A stretch of DNA of 12,949 nucleotides from an uncultured Collinsella sp. (GTDB lineage Bacteria; Actinomycetota; Coriobacteriia; Coriobacteriales; Coriobacteriaceae). Shown piece after piece: positions 6,354 through 12,904 of this stretch. The stretch lies in NCBI GenBank assembly GCA_900553705.1, contig USEK01000025.1, forward strand, positions 1-12,949. Direction: 5' to 3'. Position 1 is the stretch's first letter; every line of letters begins with the position of its first letter. Below the pieces are notes generated by a model. It made no database searches, was not told the DNA's origin, and worked only from the letters and a program-made list of their open reading frames with translations. Made by a program: the position numbers and the translations under genes.

Positions 6354-6422
6354 AAGTTGCGGTGGAATAGTTCCTGCTCAAAGCCTTCAGCAGCAAAAAC
6401 AGGAACTATTCCACCGCAACTT
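6354..6422. repeat. Palindromic element B (23-bp perfect arms) upstream of the GntR gene
   Basis: Arms 6354-6376 and 6400-6422 are exact reverse complements; they begin AAGTTGCGGTGGAATAG and end TTCCTG, around a 23-base loop. The outer 16 bases differ from element A (5509-5575) at one position, whereas the inner part differs. It is a repeated-element family, not two chance hairpins. Confidence 0.88.
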
Positions 6423-6486
6423 CCAACAGTCTTTTTGGGACGGGGCTTTTTGGCCACCCCGGGCCGCAGGTCGGCCCCTTGCCACA

Positions 6487-6634
6487 AAAGCGGCCCATCT
6501 ACTACGTTAACGCGGAGAGCCCAGACCATGCTGAAAAGTGCGAAAACAAAACCGCTGGTAGAGAGCTTGTCGATTTTCGAAAAAGCCGACTATGGTTGAC
6601 CCCTGCGGCTTAAACGTAGTAGATAGGCCCTTTT
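6487..6634. mobile_element. 148-bp MITE-like element with imperfect terminal inverted repeats
   Basis: End sequences 6487-6508 and 6613-6634 are inverted copies. The core ATCTACTACGTT (6497-6508) is perfect against 6613-6624, followed outward by GGCC/GGCC and AAA/TTT blocks with two mismatches and one wobble. The inside holds a 6-bp stem AAGCCG/CGGCTT (6584-6589 with about 6607-6612) and a 23-codon ORF. No transposase and no clear target-site duplication is visible. It could be a miniature transposon or a conserved RNA gene with a long closing stem. Confidence 0.6.
6528..6599 (+). CDS. Candidate 23-residue small protein inside the inverted-repeat element
   Basis: ATG 6528 has GGAGAG (6514-6519) eight bases upstream, a good Shine-Dalgarno, and the frame ends at TGA 6597-6599. 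The peptide begins MLKSAKTKPLVESLSIFEK and ends ADYG. It has no membrane segment. The terminal repeats enclose it completely, so it would move with the element. It is not recognised. The frame may be chance; the well-placed ribosome binding site is the only positive sign. Confidence 0.3.
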   Translation: MLKSAKTKPLVESLSIFEKADYG

Positions 6635-6770
6635 CGTGGCGCAGCACTACTGCACCCCAAATTGGCACCCCGAGCCCTCGTGAGTTGCCAACAAGCTGTT
6701 CGCCCAGCGCTTTATCCGCGCGGCATTTGGAAAATAGCACCACCGCAAAACCCGCGAGTAGCGCTTACTT

Positions 6771-6840
6771 TGCTATATCTCACTATACTTTGCTATATCT
6801 TGCTATACTTTGCTATATCTTGCTATATCTTGCTATATCT
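6771..6840 (+). repeat. Seven tandem decamers TGCTATATCT / TGCTATACTT
   Basis: Seven contiguous 10-base units fill 6771-6840: five are TGCTATATCT, one is TGCTATACTT (6801-6810) and one is CACTATACTT (6781-6790). A ruined eighth may lie at 6761-6770. The array ends 18 bases before the ATPase start codon, just ahead of its ribosome binding site. Each unit carries TGnTATAYT or a near variant, the extended -10 promoter pattern. The ten-base period puts units on nearly the same face of the helix. It may be a multi-start promoter, an iteron-like protein-binding array, or both. Confidence 0.93.
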
Positions 6841-6858
6841 TGAGCAAAGGTGGCTCAC

Positions 6859-7950
6859 ATGCAAACAAACCCTTTTAAGCCCACAGCAGGTAAAACACCT
6901 CCCACGATTATCGGCCGCGAAGATGTACTCGAAGAATTCAGTGAAGGCCTCGCCAACGGGCCTGGTGCCCCGGGGCGCCTAATGCGCATAGCCGGCGTCC
7001 GTGGAACGGGCAAGACGGTCCTCCTTGACGAGTGCTCACGTTTGGCGCAAAGCCGTGGCTGGACGGTCATAAAAGAGGTCGCAACCGAGGGACTTTGTCA
7101 GCGCATTCTCGAACAGCTGCAGCCCAAATTCCAGGCCAAGCACGCCAGATTTGAGCCCACCGTAGCTGGCATATCCATCGGCAGCATAGATATTGAGCGA
7201 ATCGGCCCATCGCTACGCGACACCATGAGACAGACAATATCCAAGAATGGAAATGGCCTGCTCATCACTCTCGACGAAGTTCAAGACGCAGAGCTCGATG
7301 AGGTCCGAACGCTCTCCATTGCGATTCAGCAGGTTATCGGCGAAGACCTTGATATCGCCTTTGTTTTTGCTGGGCTGCCTTCGATGATTGAAAGCATCAT
7401 CAACGGAAAGACACTTACGTTTTTGCGCCGTGCCCTCCCCTTTGATCTGAAGGCTGTGGCAGTAACCGAAGTGTCGTACTCCCTCGAGGAAACCATTGAA
7501 GCGTCTGGCATGGAGTTGCAGCCAGGTATTGCCGGCCAACTTGCCGAGGCAACGCAAGGCTATCCTTTCATGATCCAACTCGTTGGATACTACGCATGGC
7601 AGTTGGCAAGACGCGCACATACAGCGATTATTGGAGAAGAAGAAGCCGAGCGTGGCATTGCAACGGCACGCGAACGCTTCTGCGCCATGGTGATTGAGCC
7701 CGCGCTGCAGCGCATTCCGCCCACGTGCATCGCTTATCTGCTGAGCATGGCGTCTTTGGGGCAGACGAGCTCAACCAGCATGGTTGCCGATGCCCTAAAC
7801 AAAACGCCTCAACAGGTGAGCTCCGTCCGCAGCCGCCTGTTAAGAGAATCGATTATCGAGGCTCCTTCGTACGGCAAGGTCTCATTTGCCATCCCCTACA
7901 TGCGCGACTACCTCTGCGAACACAAAGCCGAACTGGAAGTTGAACTGTAG
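6859..7950 (+). CDS. AAA-type ATP-binding protein with C-terminal winged helix
   Basis: 363 residues from ATG 6859, with AAAGGTGG just upstream. A GTG at 6850 is in frame but lies inside that ribosome binding site. The N-terminus NPFKPTAGKTPPTIIGR leads into a P-loop ATPase: Walker A GVRGTGKT (46-53), Walker B LLITLDE (134-140), a sensor-like FVFAGLP (168-174) and FLRRALPFDL (188-197). A lid region follows (GYPFMIQLVGYYAWQLA, 234-250). Residues about 300-350 look like a winged helix (SMVADALNKTPQQVSSVRSRLL, then YGKVSFAIPYMRDYL). The plan recalls Orc1/Cdc6 and STAND-like ATPases. Similar proteins are common in actinobacteria, annotated only as ATP-binding proteins. The substrate is unknown. 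It is monocistronic, preceded by a decamer array and followed by a degenerate repeat patch and a terminator. A DNA-binding role, possibly on its own upstream array, is an inference. Confidence 0.88.
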   Translation: MQTNPFKPTAGKTPPTIIGREDVLEEFSEGLANGPGAPGRLMRIAGVRGTGKTVLLDECSRLAQSRGWTVIKEVATEGLCQRILEQLQPKFQAKHARFEPTVAGISIGSIDIERIGPSLRDTMRQTISKNGNGLLITLDEVQDAELDEVRTLSIAIQQVIGEDLDIAFVFAGLPSMIESIINGKTLTFLRRALPFDLKAVAVTEVSYSLEETIEASGMELQPGIAGQLAEATQGYPFMIQLVGYYAWQLARRAHTAIIGEEEAERGIATARERFCAMVIEPALQRIPPTCIAYLLSMASLGQTSSTSMVADALNKTPQQVSSVRSRLLRESIIEAPSYGKVSFAIPYMRDYLCEHKAELEVEL

Positions 7951-7969
7951 AAACGGCAACTGCCCTGCA

Positions 7970-8124
7970 AGACGAAAACCGTTTTCGTACGGATTTAAAG
8001 CAGACGTAAACGGTTTTCGTCTGTTTTACGTTCGGAAATAAGACGCAAATTGCACTTTCGTATGGTTTTACGCCAAACGCAACACGCTTTCGTCCGGCTA
8101 TGCGTCCCCAATCCAGACGAAAAA
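7970..8124. repeat. Degenerate TTTCGT repeat patch after the ATPase gene
   Basis: TTTCGT recurs on the plus strand at 7983, 8015, 8056 and 8088 (steps of 32, 41 and 32 bases), each followed by a related tail (ACGG, CTG, ATGG, CCGG) and often TTTTACG. Inverted copies GACGAAAA lie at 7971 and about 8117. The first part forms a 15-bp perfect inverted repeat, 7970-7984 (AGACGAAAACCGTTT) with 8008-8022, and a shorter palindrome ACGAAAACCGTTTTCGT (7972-7988). No ORF is supported. It resembles old, diverged repeats or a protein-binding array; unknown. Confidence 0.65.
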
Positions 8125-8126
8125 GG

Positions 8127-8157
8127 CCCCGAGCTCGTGTGAGCTCGGGGTTCTTTG
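8127..8157. terminator. Rho-independent terminator between convergent genes
   Basis: A 10-bp perfect stem CCCCGAGCTC (8127-8136) pairs with GAGCTCGGGG (8141-8150) around GTGT. TTCTTTG follows on the plus strand, for the ATPase. AAAAAGG precedes it, giving a T-run on the minus strand, so it may serve both directions. Confidence 0.88.
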
Positions 8158-8237
8158 TGCCGCACATCTATGAGAGGGAATCGATGCGCACGGGCGCTAC
8201 TCCATGTAGCCGCCCTGGGATGGCGGCAACCTCGTCA

Positions 8238-8289
8238 ATGGGGTCAGGTTTACATGCATCAACTTAGCGCAAAGTAACCTGGCCCCCAT
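8238..8289. repeat. Imperfect inverted repeat after the oxidoreductase gene
   Basis: ATGGGGTCAGGTTTAC (8238-8253) faces GTAACCTGGCCCCCAT (8274-8289), paired except for a T/GC joint and one bulged T, with a 20-base loop. It begins 15 bases beyond the oxidoreductase stop codon. GGGTCAGGTTTA resembles GGGACAGGTTTA at 10616-10627. It may be a repeat-family member that also ends transcription. Confidence 0.65.
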
Positions 8290-8304
8290 GCACCAAGGGG
8301 TTGA

Positions 8305-10254
8305 CTAGAGCTCGCAGGCAACCCTGTAACCGTCGCCGATGGCGTCGCGGATGTTGCCGCACTTGTTGGCGTCACCCAGCACGTGGGTGGTAACGCCGGC
8401 AGCGGCAAGGTCGTCGGCAAGCTTGGTGTTGGGACGATAGCCCATGGCAAGCACCAGCGTATCGGCACCGGTGATGGTGTGGACCTCGCCGTCCTTTTCG
8501 TAGCTGATGGTGTCCTCGGTAATCTCGGTCACCTTGGCCTCGGTCAGCACGTGAACGCCCTTGGAAAGCATGCGCGTGATGAGCACCGCGCGGCCGGCAC
8601 CGCCCTCGTTGGCGGCGAGCGTCTTGGTCATCTCGATGACGGTGACATCGCGGTTGGCCGGCGACAGATCATTGACCAGCGGGGCCAAGTAGTCGGCCGT
8701 CTCGCAACCGACGGTGCCGCCGCCCACGATGACGATCTTCTTGCCCGGAAAAGCCTTGCCGCCCAGCAGGTCGTCGGCCGTCATAACCTGCTTAAAGCCC
8801 TGCATGAAGGCCGGAGCGATGGGCTCGGCGCCATAAGCCAGGACGACCTCGTAGCCGGCGTAGTCACGCTGAATGTCCTCGGCAGTAAGCTCGGTGCCAA
8901 ATACGCACTTCACGCCGGCCTCGGCCAGGCGACGATACTGATACTTGATCACGCGGGTGAGTTCCTGCTTTGCCGGCGGAACGGCTGCGATACGCATCTC
9001 GCCGCCCGGTTCGTCCTGCTTATCCACGAGCACCACGTTGTGACCGCGCTTGGCGGCAATGAACGCCGCCTCCATGCCCGCGGGACCGGCGCCCACAACC
9101 AGTACGTTCTTGGCCTCAGCGGCAGGCTCGTAGCCGGCCTCGTCGCGCTCCACGTCCGGGTTGACGGTGCAGGAGATGCGCTTGCCAAACATAATGCCGT
9201 TCAGGCAGCGCAGGCAGCCGATGCAGGGGCGGATGTCGTCGGCGTTGCCGGCAGCGGCCTTGTTGCAGAACTCGGCATCGCACAGATTGGCGCGACCCAT
9301 CATGCAGATGTCGGCAGCGCCGTCCTCGATCAGCTCTTCGGCAATCCATGCCTCGTTAATGCGGCCGACGGTGGCGACGGGAATGTTCACGTGCTTCTTA
9401 ATCTCACGCGAGCAAGCGGCGTGCGAGGCCTGCTGCGTGCCGGCGGCGGGAATCGCAGAGCCGCGCTTGATGGTGGTGCCGCCCGACACGTGAATCATGT
9501 CGACGCCGGCCTTCTCCAGGCGACGCGAGACGTAGATCATGTCGTTGAGGGTCAGGCCGCCATCGGTGTACTCATCACCCGAGATACGAACGTCGATGAT
9601 AAAGTCCTTGCCGCAGCGCTCGCGAATCTCGGCGATGACCTCGAGCAAAAAGCGCATGCGGGCGTCGAGCGAGCCGCCGTACTCATCGGTACGCTTGTTG
9701 TAGAGCGGGGTCAAAAAGCCGCCGAGCATGCCGTGGGCGTGCGCCGCATGGACCTCGACGCCATCGACGCCGGCCTTCTGCATACGCACGGCAGCGTCGC
9801 CAAACTGATGCGTGAGCTCGTGAATCTCATCGACCGTGATGGGACGCGGCGCCTCGCGAGCATAGGACGGGCCCACAAAGGACGGAGCAATCAGGCGCGG
9901 CGTGCCCGGGATGTTAAAGGCCATGTAGGCGGGGTGGAAGAGCTGCGGCATGATCTTGCAGCCGTACTCGTGGACGGCCGCGGCGAGCTTTTCCCAACCG
10001 GGGATAAACGTGTCGTCGTAGCAGCACATGTCACCCGGCAGATAGGTATAGGTGGGCTCGACCGTCACGACCTCGGTAATGATGAGGCCAACGCCGCCCT
10101 TGGCACGGGCACGGTAATGATCGACCAAGTCGTCGGTCACATAGCCATGATCGGCCAGGTTCGTGGACACCGGCGGCATAAAGACGCGGTTCTTGACCTC
10201 GGTCGTACCGACCTTGATCGGACTAAAGAGCATCGGGTAGGCGGAGGACTCCAT
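8305..10254 (-). CDS. Old-yellow-enzyme-type NAD(P)H:flavin/4Fe-4S oxidoreductase
   Basis: 649 residues from ATG 10254-10252, chosen for AGGAAG five bases upstream and the MESSAYPMLFSPIKVG start; the open frame runs 27 codons further. Residues 1-335 are an FMN-binding TIM barrel (KNRVFMPP, VEVHAAHAHG at 166-175, NKRTDEYGGSLDARMRF at 186-202, PVATVGRI). Cys344, 347, 350 and 362 (C-x2-C-x2-C-x11-C) bind a 4Fe-4S cluster. Two Rossmann folds follow: GAGPAG (388-393) for FAD and GGGTVG (511-516) for NAD(P)H. This plan is shared by 2,4-dienoyl-CoA reductase, trimethylamine dehydrogenase and the bile-acid enzymes BaiCD and BaiH. Electrons pass from NAD(P)H through FAD and Fe-S to FMN, which usually reduces an activated C=C bond. 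The substrate cannot be named. It stands alone, with an inverted repeat over its probable promoter, suggesting substrate-responsive control. Confidence 0.92.
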   Translation of the reverse strand: MESSAYPMLFSPIKVGTTEVKNRVFMPPVSTNLADHGYVTDDLVDHYRARAKGGVGLIITEVVTVEPTYTYLPGDMCCYDDTFIPGWEKLAAAVHEYGCKIMPQLFHPAYMAFNIPGTPRLIAPSFVGPSYAREAPRPITVDEIHELTHQFGDAAVRMQKAGVDGVEVHAAHAHGMLGGFLTPLYNKRTDEYGGSLDARMRFLLEVIAEIRERCGKDFIIDVRISGDEYTDGGLTLNDMIYVSRRLEKAGVDMIHVSGGTTIKRGSAIPAAGTQQASHAACSREIKKHVNIPVATVGRINEAWIAEELIEDGAADICMMGRANLCDAEFCNKAAAGNADDIRPCIGCLRCLNGIMFGKRISCTVNPDVERDEAGYEPAAEAKNVLVVGAGPAGMEAAFIAAKRGHNVVLVDKQDEPGGEMRIAAVPPAKQELTRVIKYQYRRLAEAGVKCVFGTELTAEDIQRDYAGYEVVLAYGAEPIAPAFMQGFKQVMTADDLLGGKAFPGKKIVIVGGGTVGCETADYLAPLVNDLSPANRDVTVIEMTKTLAANEGGAGRAVLITRMLSKGVHVLTEAKVTEITEDTISYEKDGEVHTITGADTLVLAMGYRPNTKLADDLAAAGVTTHVLGDANKCGNIRDAIGDGYRVACEL

Positions 10255-10283
10255 ACAGGCTTCCTTTCGTTTGAGCCGCTCGG

Positions 10284-10335
10284 CGGCAGTTGCTAACGTA
10301 CTTATCGTATCAGCAACTGCCGTATCCGTAGTCAA
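10284..10335 (-). promoter_or_regulatory. Inverted repeat and promoter candidate upstream of the oxidoreductase
   Basis: CGGCAGTTGCT (10284-10294) and AGCAACTGCCG (10312-10322) form a perfect 11-bp inverted repeat with a 17-base AT-richer centre. On the minus strand TTGACT (10335-10330) is a good -35 box; a -10 box would fall inside the repeat (TGATAC at 17-bp spacing is weak). No T-run follows, so an operator is more likely than a terminator. The regulator is not identified. Confidence 0.5.
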
Positions 10336-10356
10336 ACATGCCCAAACGCCGGTCGA

Positions 10357-10557
10357 CTAATGAATACCGCGGCCCAAGTCTTCGGCGATTTTGTCTACGC
10401 CCTTAAGCGCGGCGCACGTCTTTTTGTTGGAACAATGCCCCGTGCAAACGCCACCCTGAGCGCAGTCGGCGCAGGTACCCTTGCGGTAGATGCGCACGCA
10501 TACCGCGACAAACGCAATACCGATAACAGCCAGTACAACAATATCGATAGGTGCCAT
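10357..10557 (-). CDS. FeoB-associated Cys-rich small membrane protein
   Basis: 66 residues from ATG 10557 behind a perfect AGGAGG. Residues 4-23 (IDIVVLAVIGIAFVAVCVRI) are one membrane helix, followed by a basic RKG and a cysteine cluster at 29, 32, 38, 42 and 48 (GTCADCAQGGVCTGHCSNKKTC). This is the layout of the small FeoB-associated Cys-rich family found beside feoB in many anaerobes. The cysteines probably face the cytosol and could bind iron or form a redox site that helps FeoB; the exact function is not established. It lies 181 bp downstream of feoB on the same strand, behind a terminator and an 11-C run, so it may depend on read-through or on its own unseen promoter. Confidence 0.83.
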   Translation of the reverse strand: MAPIDIVVLAVIGIAFVAVCVRIYRKGTCADCAQGGVCTGHCSNKKTCAALKGVDKIAEDLGRGIH

Positions 10558-10607
10558 AGCAAGCCTCCTCTAGTTAACCGCCACTTACTTTACCCCATTC
10601 TCCACCT

Positions 10608-10673
10608 ACCAAAAAGGGACAGGTTTATTTTGGTCGGTTTTATCTGCGGAAACGCCACATCTCCCCCCCCCCC
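10608..10673. repeat. ACCAAAA/TTTTGGT inverted repeat and an 11-C homopolymer
   Basis: ACCAAAA (10608-10614) pairs with TTTTGGT (10628-10634) across a loop holding GGGACAGGTTTA. A second ACCAAAAAG begins at 10674, so TTTTGGT has two possible partners. At 10663-10673 there is an uninterrupted run of 11 C (11 G in the mRNA sense of the feo genes), a length prone to slippage in replication and sequencing. Confidence 0.7.
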
Positions 10674-10676
10674 ACC

Positions 10677-10709
10677 AAAAAGCCCGAGTGTCGCTGGGAC
10701 ACCCGGGCT
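10677..10709 (-). terminator. Rho-independent terminator after feoB
   Basis: On the minus strand AGCCCGGGTGTC pairs with GACACTCGGGCT (6 bp, one mismatch, 5 bp; small loop), ending in TTTTT (plus-strand A-run 10677-10681). It lies 30 bp beyond the feoB stop codon. Confidence 0.85.
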
Positions 10710-10738
10710 CGTGGAAAGGGGTTAATCCTTATTCGGAC

Positions 10739-12904
10739 TTAAGCGGAAACTGCGGAGGAAGCAGTGTTGGTCTCGTCCTCGTCGGTCCATGCATGCTTGG
10801 GCATGGGACGGAAGATCTGGAAGAGCATCGCAACCAGCAGCACGATGGCCACAATCGTCCAGATACCAAACTGTCCCAACACAAGCAGGTTGTAGAACTG
10901 GTTGATGAACAGGCCGATCACCCAAGCGAAGGCGCACTCGTAGCCAATGGCAATCGCAGTCCACTTGCCGGAATCCATCTGGTTGCGGATGGTGCCAATG
11001 GCGGCAAAGCACGGAGCGCACAGCAGGTTGAACGCGCCAAAGGCAACGCAAGCGCCCATGGTGGGGAACATGCCGGCAAACGCGGTCCACAGGCTCGGGT
11101 CGGTCTCGCCCGCGTCGGCGACGGACAGCAGCGATCCGGCGGTGGCGACGACGTTCTCCTTAGCGACAAGGCCAGAGACAGTCAGCGCGGTTGCCTGCCA
11201 GGTGCTAAAGCCGAGCGGGGCGAAGATCCAAGCGACCAGGTTGCCGAGCATGGCAAGCACGGAGTAGTCCATGAACTCCTCGGGGATGCCGTCCATCGCA
11301 GGCAGGAAGCCAAAGGAACCGTTGTAGCTACCAAAGTTGGACAGGAACCAAACCACGACAGTGGACGCGAAGATGACCGTGCCGGCCTTCTTGATAAAGG
11401 CCCAGCAGCGCTCCCACACGTGCAGCGCCCAAGAGCGGATCGCCGGGAAGTGGTAGGCGGGAAGCTCCATAACGAACGGCGTCGGGCGACCGGCGAAGAG
11501 CTTGGTCTTCTTGAGCATGAGGCCCGAGGCGATGACGGCAAAGACGCCCAGGAAGTAGAAGAGCGGGCTGATCCACGCGGCGGTGGTGGAAGAATCGCCG
11601 ATGATGGAGCCCATGAGCAGGGCGATGATCGGCAGCTTGGCGCCACAGGGAATGAACGTGGTGGTCATGACCGTCATGCGGCGGTCCTTCTCGTTCTCGA
11701 TGGTCTTGGTGGCCATGACGCCGGGGACGCCGCAGCCCGAAGACACGAGCATAGGAATGAAGGACTTACCGGACAGGCCAAAGCGGCGGAACACGCGGTC
11801 CATGATGAAGGCGACGCGGGCCATATAGCCGCAGTCTTCCAGGAAGGACAGCATAACGAACAGCAGGAACATCTGCGGCACAAAGCCGAAAATGGCGCCC
11901 AGGCCGCCGACGATACCGTCGCAGACCAGCGAATCGACCAGGCCACCGTCCTCGGTGCCACCCGCCACAAGTGCGTCGTGGACCATGGTGGTGATACCCG
12001 GGACATAGGGGCCGTACTGTGCCGGGTCGACCGAGTCGGCATTGTCGCCCGCAGCCTCGACGGCCGCGTCGTAGGCGTCGCGGCCCTGACCGAGCACATA
12101 CCAGCCGTCGGTGCCGAAGAGCTGGTCGTTGGTGAAGTCGGTCACCGTGCCGCCCAAGGTAGAAACGGCGATGTAGTACACGCAGAACATGATGACGACA
12201 AAGATCGGCAGGCCCAGAATACGGTTGGTAACCACGCGGTCGATCTTCTCGGAGGTGCTCATCTTGGCCGGGGCCTTGGTGAGGCACTCGTCGATGATGT
12301 GCGCGATCACGCCGTAGCGCTCACCGGTGATGATGGACTCGGCGTCGTCATTGCAATCCTGCTCGCACTGGGCGACCAGCTGCTCTACGCGAGCAGCCTT
12401 CTCCTTAGTGAGGTTGATGAGCTTGCAGGCGTCCGCGTCGCGCTCAAACAGCTTGACAGCGTAGTAGCGGCGCTTGTTGGCGGGAACGCTCGCCGGAAGG
12501 TTGTTCTCGATGTGGTCCAGAACGTCCTCGATGGAGGAGTCGAACTTGTGCTCCGGCACCTGGCCCTTGGAAGCGGCGGACTTCTTAACCTGCTCGAACA
12601 GCTCCTTGATACCCTTGTTCTTAAGAGCCGAGATCATCATGACCGGGCAGCCGAGCTTCTTGGAAAGCTTGTCAATGTCGATCTTGTCGCCATTCTTCTC
12701 GACCAAGTCGGCCATGTTGAGGGCAACGACCACGGGCAGGCCGGTCTCGATAACCTGAAGCGCCAGGTACAGGTTGCGCTCGAGGTTGGTGGCATCGACG
12801 ACTTGGACGACAACGTCGGGCTCGCCGCTCATGAGGTAATCGCGCGAGCATTGCTCCTCGGGGCTGTAGGGGGAAAGCGAGTAGATGCCAGGGAGGTCCG
12901 TAAT
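10739..12904 (-). CDS. feoB: Ferrous iron transporter FeoB, 5' end missing
   Basis: 721 residues are visible. The first real codon is ATT at 12904; the apparent start MYKRQ is encoded by adapter. The P-loop (G1) and switch I are lost, roughly 50-60 residues. What remains begins at G3 DLPGIYSL (3-10), then G4 NMAD (63-66) and G5 SAL (92-94), a helical spacer, and the membrane pore. Pore features are LSFLEDCGYMARVAFIMDR (352-370), SGCGVPGVMATKTIENE (389-405), FIPCGAKLP (417-425), PFVMELPAYHFP (476-487) and LVAKENVVATAG (579-590). The CGVPG and CGAKLP Gate motifs, with a cysteine each, are intact. An acidic stretch of about 40 residues (264-303) lies in an extracytoplasmic loop before the first Gate. 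FeoB imports Fe2+ across the inner membrane under control of its GTPase domain. FeoA would be expected upstream, outside the window. The Cys-rich protein downstream supports the call. Confidence 0.97.
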   Translation of the reverse strand: MTDLPGIYSLSPYSPEEQCSRDYLMSGEPDVVVQVVDATNLERNLYLALQVIETGLPVVVALNMADLVEKNGDKIDIDKLSKKLGCPVMMISALKNKGIKELFEQVKKSAASKGQVPEHKFDSSIEDVLDHIENNLPASVPANKRRYYAVKLFERDADACKLINLTKEKAARVEQLVAQCEQDCNDDAESIITGERYGVIAHIIDECLTKAPAKMSTSEKIDRVVTNRILGLPIFVVIMFCVYYIAVSTLGGTVTDFTNDQLFGTDGWYVLGQGRDAYDAAVEAAGDNADSVDPAQYGPYVPGITTMVHDALVAGGTEDGGLVDSLVCDGIVGGLGAIFGFVPQMFLLFVMLSFLEDCGYMARVAFIMDRVFRRFGLSGKSFIPMLVSSGCGVPGVMATKTIENEKDRRMTVMTTTFIPCGAKLPIIALLMGSIIGDSSTTAAWISPLFYFLGVFAVIASGLMLKKTKLFAGRPTPFVMELPAYHFPAIRSWALHVWERCWAFIKKAGTVIFASTVVVWFLSNFGSYNGSFGFLPAMDGIPEEFMDYSVLAMLGNLVAWIFAPLGFSTWQATALTVSGLVAKENVVATAGSLLSVADAGETDPSLWTAFAGMFPTMGACVAFGAFNLLCAPCFAAIGTIRNQMDSGKWTAIAIGYECAFAWVIGLFINQFYNLLVLGQFGIWTIVAIVLLVAMLFQIFRPMPKHAWTDEDETNTASSAVSA

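Noticed and set aside
6282..6396. N-terminal extension of the GntR regulator to the ATG at 6396
   Set aside because: It would translate part of palindromic element B and lacks a ribosome binding site; GntR proteins begin close to the winged helix.
6507..6743. 78-codon minus-strand ORF across the inverted-repeat element
   Set aside because: No convincing ribosome binding site and it spans the element border. It may matter if element copies conserve this frame, but nothing here supports it.
6771..6840. Decamer array as a CRISPR
   Set aside because: Units are contiguous, 10 bp long and without spacers.
7970..8022. AAACGGTTTTCG sites as further operators of the KDG regulator
   Set aside because: They differ from AAACCGATTTCG at the centre and lie between convergent genes, away from any start codon.
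8168..8237. Minus-strand reading IDEVAAIPGRLHGVAP ending in a stop, as the remnant of a lost gene
   Set aside because: Only about 23 codons with no start, no family match and no second evidence.
8383..10296. 637-codon plus-strand ORF opposite the oxidoreductase
   Set aside because: Antisense shadow; the minus strand has complete flavoenzyme motifs.
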